Positions 42,376 to 46,929 of a DNA stretch of 46,929 bases are shown here, in pieces. Position numbers and translations under genes: made by a program. How positions within the stretch are numbered: position 1 is the first letter of the stretch; each line of letters begins with the position of its first letter. Source of the stretch: Acidimicrobiaceae bacterium (GTDB lineage Bacteria; Actinomycetota; Acidimicrobiia; Acidimicrobiales; RAAP-2); assembly GCA_003133665.1 (NCBI GenBank), contig PKYK01000050.1, positions 1 through 46,929 of the forward strand, given 5' to 3'. Under the pieces are notes generated by a model. It was not told where the DNA came from, did not search any database, and saw only the letters and a list, made by a program, of their open reading frames with translations.

Positions 42376-43113
42376 ATGTCGGCGCAACCGCATGGCCACG
42401 AAGTCTCAGCTGAGCAAGCTCCAACGACGAATTCACCTGTGCCGGCCCAGCACTCGGGTTGGTTTCGCTCGACTTTCCGTGATTCTTCGCGCTTGCTGTT
42501 CCTAGCCACCACGGCGACAACGCTGCTAAGCCTCGCTAGTCCTCTCGCCGAGGCCGCATCGCCGCCAGCCGCGTTAGTTATGGCCAGGTACGCAGTCGCC
42601 ACTGCCACTCACGACCAGCCCGCTCACGTCGTTATCGCGGCTGATGTCAGTAACGCAGTAGCCACCTTCACGACGCTCAATGACCAACTCATTCTGGAGT
42701 ACAACCTGGGGAACCTTCTGGGAACCCCCCGGGTGGTTGGGTGGATCAACAGCAGCACCTACGCATGGACCTGCGTCAGCTTCCCGAACTCGATCGCCGG
42801 ATCGCCGCAGATCGTTCCCGGCTCCGGCAAGGCCCACGCTGCCTTGCTGGTCCTGCCCAATCTGCTCAACCTGAGCCGCAACGCGGTGGCCGCCGCCGCG
42901 TCGCACCACAAGGCTGTCTCTGGCGCTGACGTTGCAGCCGCCGCCGCGTCCGTGAGGACTTCGCTGGCTCCAAAGCCGACCTTCATCGCTGGCCAGGGCG
43001 GCAAGGTCAGGTTCACGACGAAGGTGGAAACGGGATCGAACACCTTCGCCGTCTTTATCTGCGTCCAGTTCCCCAGGACGGCTTATGGCATACCCGTCCA
43101 AGTCTCCTGCTAA
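42376..43113 (+). CDS. Secreted hypothetical protein inside inverted repeats
   Basis: 245 residues; no known family recognised. A polar N-terminal tail of about 38 residues precedes a hydrophobic signal segment (LLFLATTATTLLSLASPLAEA), so cleavage near residue 59 is likely. The mature part is Ala- and Ser-rich with short strands: ILEYNLGNLLGTPRVVGWI, YAWTCVSFPNSIAGSPQI, and FAVFICVQFPRTAYGIPVQVSC. Three cysteines, in WTCVSFP, FICVQFP and the terminal SC, sit in similar WTC/FIC contexts and suggest disulfide bonding. ATG 42376 has GGAGG six bases upstream. The gene and its flanks lie exactly between the inverted repeats at 42272-42296 and 43201-43227. Confidence 0.65.
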   Translation: MSAQPHGHEVSAEQAPTTNSPVPAQHSGWFRSTFRDSSRLLFLATTATTLLSLASPLAEAASPPAALVMARYAVATATHDQPAHVVIAADVSNAVATFTTLNDQLILEYNLGNLLGTPRVVGWINSSTYAWTCVSFPNSIAGSPQIVPGSGKAHAALLVLPNLLNLSRNAVAAAASHHKAVSGADVAAAAASVRTSLAPKPTFIAGQGGKVRFTTKVETGSNTFAVFICVQFPRTAYGIPVQVSC

Positions 43114-43141
43114 ACGCCGCTCTCATTCCAAGACTGATCAC

Positions 43142-43178
43142 GGTTGCCAGAACCGCACCTCGGCGATTCCTGGCAACC
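43142..43178 (+). terminator. Hairpin after the secreted-protein gene
   Basis: GGTTGCCAG (43142-43150) pairs perfectly with CTGGCAACC (43170-43178) around a 19-nt loop, 28 bases after the stop. No U-tract follows. It lies inside the inverted-repeat cassette and could terminate transcription of its gene. Confidence 0.45.
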
Positions 43179-43200
43179 AAGAGTGACCTCAATCCCAACG

Positions 43201-43227
43201 TGTTTTGGGCCCCACTCAATCACACGG
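43201..43227 (-). repeat. Right copy of inverted repeat flanking a secreted-protein gene
   Basis: 27-bp partner of 42272-42296 in opposite orientation. It contains the stop codon and last codons of the glycerate 2-kinase gene, so the left copy is in effect an inverted duplicate of that gene's 3' end. Confidence 0.85.
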
Positions 43228-44509
43228 AGGGCGCGGCCTTGATCAACGCGACGTAGAGATCGCAGAGATTCCAGCCCGTGTGACCGCCCGCGAGGACTTG
43301 ACCCAGTGCCTGAAGGGCGGAGTTGGTGTCATTGTCCTCCAGTACGCGGGACCACTCGAATCCACGCTGACGGGCGTGCTCGATGGTTGACCGATCGACC
43401 CAAGCGCCACCCACACCAGCCACGAAGTCCCGCCCATCGGAGGCCCTGGCGACGAAGGCGCCTTCACGTGGCAGCCCGGCCAAGACGCTGGCCATCGACC
43501 ACGCGAACTCCTGACCGCGTCCGCCTGCACCCGTTCCGCGCACCTTCACCGTCACCTCGCCGGCGCCGATCACACAGACCGGGTCACCGGCTTGGGTCTC
43601 GGCGAGGATCGTCTCTCTCCACTGCGCGGTGACCTTCGCCACGTCGCCGTGCACGTGACTGCCCATCTGAACGACGCGGTAGCCACGTCGTCGGGCCTCT
43701 TCGACAGCGAGGCTGAGCATCAGCCCCGGTTCGGCGATGACGCTGTTCTCGTGGACAGAAGTGACCAGCGTCGCCATGGCGATGCTGCGGTGTTCGAACG
43801 CCGCGAAGAGTCGGTCCCCGAGCGCCGATCCGGCGAGACCGACTTGGCGGAGCAGCGAGGCGAACTCGTCGCGACCCGGGGCGTAGTCGTAGGTCAAACC
43901 AGAGCCAACCCATCGGGCTCCCGAGATGATGTTGTCGACCATGATGAGCGTCTGCGAACGCGCGGTGCGCACGTGACGGAGGACGCCGCCACCGGCGATT
44001 GCGGACGTGGCGGCGCGTAACTTGTTCAAGGTGGTGATGTCGATGCCCGACGTCAGGGCCGCCGCCCAGACGCCTCGCATGTCCTCGAGCGTCAAGGGTG
44101 TCTCGGGCAGCGCGCAGAGGCTCGATGCGCCACCCGACAGCAGGAACAAGGTGCACTGCGCGCTCGTCGGAACGCTGAGGAATTCGAGTAGTTCCCGGCC
44201 GGCTTGCAGGCTCCCGGCGCCGGGTGTCGGGTGCTCCCCGACCACGACCTCCTTGTCCAGTCCCTGGGCAGCGCCTTCTTCATCGCAGATGACCAGACGG
44301 CGCAGTACCCGGGTGCCGAGGATTGCCGAGGTGGCCGTGGCCATTTCGATGGCGGCTTTGCCAATGGCGACGACGTCAACATCGACATCGGCGATGCCGG
44401 ACGCCTTCAACTGTTCTTCGATGAGACTGCGCAGGTTGAGTTCGCGAAGCCACTCGCTGCTGATCGCAGTGGCGTCGGTCAGCAGTTTCGAGGTCGTGGG
44501 CTCTGGCAT
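43220..44509 (-). CDS. Glycerate 2-kinase (MOFRL/DUF4147 type)
   Basis: 429 residues. This family phosphorylates D-glycerate to 2-phosphoglycerate. VVAIGKAAIEMA, VVVGEHPTPGAGSLQAGREL and TLFLLSGGASSLCALP are N-terminal DUF4147 motifs, with TLNKLRAATSAIAGGG following. The C-terminal MOFRL domain shows VCVIGAGEVTVKVRGTGAGG, GRGQEFAWSM and a final DGRDFVAGVGGAWVD. It is shorter than some members only by small loops. The stop lies inside the right inverted repeat. It converges on the D-2-hydroxyacid dehydrogenase gene with the cassette between them. Together they could take hydroxypyruvate to glycolysis. Start is ATG 44509. Confidence 0.9.
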   Translation of the reverse strand: MPEPTTSKLLTDATAISSEWLRELNLRSLIEEQLKASGIADVDVDVVAIGKAAIEMATATSAILGTRVLRRLVICDEEGAAQGLDKEVVVGEHPTPGAGSLQAGRELLEFLSVPTSAQCTLFLLSGGASSLCALPETPLTLEDMRGVWAAALTSGIDITTLNKLRAATSAIAGGGVLRHVRTARSQTLIMVDNIISGARWVGSGLTYDYAPGRDEFASLLRQVGLAGSALGDRLFAAFEHRSIAMATLVTSVHENSVIAEPGLMLSLAVEEARRRGYRVVQMGSHVHGDVAKVTAQWRETILAETQAGDPVCVIGAGEVTVKVRGTGAGGRGQEFAWSMASVLAGLPREGAFVARASDGRDFVAGVGGAWVDRSTIEHARQRGFEWSRVLEDNDTNSALQALGQVLAGGHTGWNLCDLYVALIKAAPSV

Positions 44510-44810
44510 TCGCTCTCAGCGTATCCATCCGTTCCCCTTCTACAAACAGTGACCCGATGGGGCGTAACTGATTCTGCGGGCAAACTAACTTTCGAAGCCG
44601 GCAGAGCCAAGAACAATTGGGTGGACTCGGGCTCTGTCGCTGGTGCGTGAGGGTTCACGTCGGGCCTTCGACACCAACTGCGAGAGTGTCGATCGGTTTT
44701 CGACTCGGTCCACCTCGTTCGACTGAAATGCTTCCGCATGCCTACTAGGCAACGGGATTCCCGACCAAGTGCGGATAAATGGACCCAAGAATGAGGACGT
44801 CGCGTTCGCT

Positions 44811-44825
44811 ACCTGATCATCAGGT
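44811..44825. promoter_or_regulatory. 15-bp palindrome
   Basis: ACCTGAT-C-ATCAGGT is a perfect dyad with 7-bp arms. It is of the size and form of a dimeric regulator's operator. Its target gene is not clear; it lies about 300 bp upstream of the glycerate kinase start and about 410 bp upstream of the secreted-protein start. Confidence 0.35.
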
Positions 44826-44925
44826 GTCTCAGTCGGCTTGAGATGCGCCGGGTGATCCCGTCAGGCGCATCGAAGCGCTTCGTTGGGAACAGCCACGAGG
44901 AAGGCACCACCAATGGCCCGCTCCC

Positions 44926-44948
44926 TTCAGTGGACGCCTTCCACTGAA
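44926..44948. repeat. Perfect 9-bp stem, 5-nt loop hairpin
   Basis: TTCAGTGGA and TCCACTGAA enclose CGCCT. No U-tract follows on either strand. A structured RNA or operator are both possible. Confidence 0.4.
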
Positions 44949-45234
44949 GAGGCGGTGGTCCCGACGTATCGCCACGGTCACACCATGTCAGATCCCGAAG
45001 CACTGCCAAAGGCGCGCCGTGCGCCACGTGTGTTTTCGCAGAACCCGCATGATTCGATTACTAAGACGTCCATCTCGTCCACATCGTGTCTATATCGAAC
45101 TACTTAATTTGTTGTTTCAGCCATAGTTGTGAAAGTTGTGTCAATGGAGTTGGCCTGTCGTCAGGTCGTGGTTGCCATGTACCTAGTGTTCGCTACGTGG
45201 AGTGCGGTTGTGTCGTCCACTAAGGGGATGTGTC

Positions 45235-46836
45235 ATGCGCAAGCCGATTCGTCTTTCGAGAGTCGCCGTAAGCTTCGTGCTGGCCACTACCGGCCTCGCC
45301 GTAGCCGGCTTCTCGGTCCGGACGTCAGGAGCGGCAACGTCAAGCTCCGGAGTTACCGGTGCGGTGTCGGCGAGATCGTCGTCACCAAGTGCACCGATAG
45401 TGGTCGCCAACTACACCTTGAATCCGAAGGCCGTGCTTATCGCCGCCGACGCCGTTCGTTTCCGGAGCACCGACCACACCGTCGGGCAGATGTTGACGTA
45501 CCTTGGCACCACACCGATTGCCGTCGGCAGCATCCTCGTCGTGAGCACCGCGACCGGACCCTTCTACGGTACGGTCACCGCCATCAACGGGCAGAGCGTT
45601 ACGACGATGCCGGCCTCCCTGGGCGAGATCTTCTCGGTACTGAACCTCTCCGTGTCGAGCGCGAATGGTGCCTTGTCGAATGGCAGTCCCATCACGGGTA
45701 CTGCTTCTAAAACCAGATCTGGTACGGAGTCGGCGGTGCCCGCGGTGGCGAACCGGCCTGCGGTTGCCGTTCTCCGCACGGACGCTCCGCCTGCAGGCTC
45801 CTCGGTGGCACCGCGGCTAACGGCGTCGTGTTCCGGCTCGATCACCACTAGCGCCAACGTTGCCGCTAGCGCGAACGGCGGCACCTTCACCCTGCAGGCG
45901 CATTGGAGCTGGGCCCATGGTCTGAAGTCGGCGACGATCACCGACAGTCCTTCGTTTTCCTTCAGCGCGAGTGCCGCTGTGTCCGGGGCGGGCAACTGCA
46001 CTTTGTCGCAGCCGGTCTTTAACGTGGACCTGCCCCCGATCGAGTTCATGATCGGATGGGTGCCGGTGTGGATCACTCAGAGCATTTCGGGTGATCTCGC
46101 CTTGGACATCGTGGCGAGTGGCTCGGCCTCTGTCAATGTCACCTACTCAGCGGGGGCGACGCTCGGGGCGTCTAAGCCGAGCGGGGGATCCTGGGGTGCC
46201 GTCCGCACGGGCTGGGTGCACAAATCGACGCTTGGTTCGCTCAACGTGAACGCCACCGCCAAACTGAGCCTCCCCGTTTCTTACGAGGCGGCCCTCTACG
46301 GATTCGGAGGTCTGGGTGTCACGGTCAGCCCGTTCGCCAACCTCACGGTGAACGTGAATCCGCCCGTCTGCGCGCCAGTGTCGTCGCTCAACCTCAACGT
46401 CGGCGCTGACGGTTCGGTGTACGGCTTCGTGCACTTCGGCTCTCTCTACGACTGGAGCCAGGCCTTCGCAGAGGTGAACTTCTTCACCACCGATCTGATC
46501 AACCAGCAGAACCCCTGTCCGCCGATCACGACTCACCTCAACATCAACACCGTCGCCAATACGATCCAGAGCGCGTTCGTGCCAGGTGTGCCGAGCGGGA
46601 ACGTCCTACCCAACCATTCAACGGTGATAGTGACTGACGTCGGCACCGCCTACAAGTACATGATCACCGTCAGCGACCTCTCCGCCAACAGCGGCGAGGT
46701 TTTTAACGTGAAACCGTACCTCACCCACGCCTACCATCTGACGCACGCCGGGACTTACAAGTTCAAGATCGTGGGTGGCAACTTCAACACCAACGTGGGC
46801 CTCATCAATAAGACGGTGACAATCACCGTGCCGTGA
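45235..46836 (+). CDS. Large secreted beta-rich hypothetical protein
   Basis: 533 residues; no named family recognised. The signal peptide is clear (RLSRVAVSFVLATTGLAVAGF, cleavage near SGAA at about 34). The first third has FYGTVTAINGQSVTTMPASL, a motif seen in beta-rich surface proteins with a 'V.G..VTT..A.L.EIF' pattern. The middle (about 265-425) alternates short hydrophobic strands rich in Ser, Gly and Val, such as ISGDLALDIVASGSASVNV. The C-terminal 80 residues look like a separate Ig- or cupredoxin-like domain (STVIVTDVGTAYKYMITVSD). No LPXTG or membrane anchor is visible, so it is probably released or surface-bound. ATG 45235 is supported by AAGGGGA seven bases upstream. It is the last gene seen. 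Confidence 0.7.
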   Translation: MRKPIRLSRVAVSFVLATTGLAVAGFSVRTSGAATSSSGVTGAVSARSSSPSAPIVVANYTLNPKAVLIAADAVRFRSTDHTVGQMLTYLGTTPIAVGSILVVSTATGPFYGTVTAINGQSVTTMPASLGEIFSVLNLSVSSANGALSNGSPITGTASKTRSGTESAVPAVANRPAVAVLRTDAPPAGSSVAPRLTASCSGSITTSANVAASANGGTFTLQAHWSWAHGLKSATITDSPSFSFSASAAVSGAGNCTLSQPVFNVDLPPIEFMIGWVPVWITQSISGDLALDIVASGSASVNVTYSAGATLGASKPSGGSWGAVRTGWVHKSTLGSLNVNATAKLSLPVSYEAALYGFGGLGVTVSPFANLTVNVNPPVCAPVSSLNLNVGADGSVYGFVHFGSLYDWSQAFAEVNFFTTDLINQQNPCPPITTHLNINTVANTIQSAFVPGVPSGNVLPNHSTVIVTDVGTAYKYMITVSDLSANSGEVFNVKPYLTHAYHLTHAGTYKFKIVGGNFNTNVGLINKTVTITVP

Positions 46837-46929
46837 GATGAAGAGGGTCGACATACCGAAATCCTCTCATGGCGTCCAAGTCTCAAGTCGCCAGTCGGAG
46901 ATTGTTGACGTCCCCGGGTTCAAGGGGTG

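Larger units (their letters stand above)
44510..45234. other. Gene-poor region, 725 bp, with palindromes
   Basis: Short reading frames on both strands (44585-44788, 44809-45027, 44883-45107) carry no recognisable motif or ribosome-binding site. It holds a 15-bp palindrome at 44811-44825 and a perfect 9-bp hairpin at 44926-44948. Base composition is lower in GC than surrounding genes. It may be decayed coding DNA or a regulatory tract for the secreted protein gene. Confidence 0.4.

Noticed and set aside
46902..46929. CCCCGGGTTCAAGGGG near the window end as a tRNA T-arm
   Set aside because: The remainder of any tRNA would be outside the window and no D-arm or anticodon arm precedes it.

Overview
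The window is GC-rich bacterial DNA with dense genes, many GTG starts and several ATGA stop/start overlaps. Its gene content (actinobacterial-style MutY, mesaconyl-CoA hydratase and methylsuccinyl-CoA dehydrogenase, a RipA-like NlpC/P60 protein, SufB, several acyl-CoA dehydrogenases) points to an actinomycete, most plausibly an Acidimicrobiia-type lineage. That placement is inferred from protein resemblance only. No rRNA gene, complete tRNA, insertion sequence, integrase or CRISPR array was found.

Layout. 1-10.5 kb: the 3'-truncated sufB, an oligopeptidase B, a membrane protein with a RodZ-like C-terminal domain, a flavin reductase, a zinc-ribbon membrane protein, an S66 peptidase, an ABC-F ATPase, an eRF1-like protein and a Gfo/Idh/MocA oxidoreductase. 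10.5-14.3 kb: a minus-strand operon for sulfide:quinone oxidoreductase, a one-cysteine DsrC/TusE protein, DsrE2 and an AidB-like acyl-CoA dehydrogenase. 14.5-20.2 kb: mutY plus three likely ethylmalonyl-CoA pathway enzymes (mesaconyl-CoA hydratase, methylsuccinyl-CoA dehydrogenase, malyl/methylmalyl-CoA lyase) and a Ni/Co permease. 20.4-22.3 kb: a secreted NlpC/P60 endopeptidase and an unusual Lgt whose second half differs in base composition, ending against a 3' tRNA-Lys-like fragment. 22.5-26.2 kb: a MacB/LolD-type exporter, a secreted FnIII plus neocarzinostatin-like protein, and two gene-poor stretches.

26.2-33.4 kb: a branched-chain amino acid block. leuB-ilvE-hypothetical-acyl-CoA dehydrogenase-PemK-like run on the minus strand, and greA-leuC-leuD diverge from them. 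33.7-37 kb: an orphan formate-dehydrogenase-type cytochrome b, a gap with a strong two-state RNA hairpin, then a convergent SGNH hydrolase and OafA-type acyltransferase. 37.2-44.5 kb: a PLP lyase resembling sphingosine-1-phosphate lyase translationally coupled to an FGGY kinase, then ACC deaminase, a D-2-hydroxyacid dehydrogenase and a glycerate 2-kinase. Between the last two, a secreted-protein gene is enclosed by near-identical inverted repeats. 44.5-46.9 kb: a gene-poor stretch with palindromes and a large secreted beta-rich protein.

How the parts work together. The Mch/Mcd/Mcl set implies acetyl-CoA assimilation through the ethylmalonyl-CoA pathway, whose mutase needs B12; the neighbouring Ni/Co importer would fit. 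The SQR-DsrC-DsrE2 operon suggests sulfide oxidation with protein-bound sulfur transfer. The kinase/lyase pair looks like a phosphorylate-then-cleave pathway for an unidentified substrate. The best candidates for something undescribed are that pair, the inverted-repeat cassette, the two-state hairpin, and the tRNA-Lys remnant beside a compositionally split lgt.
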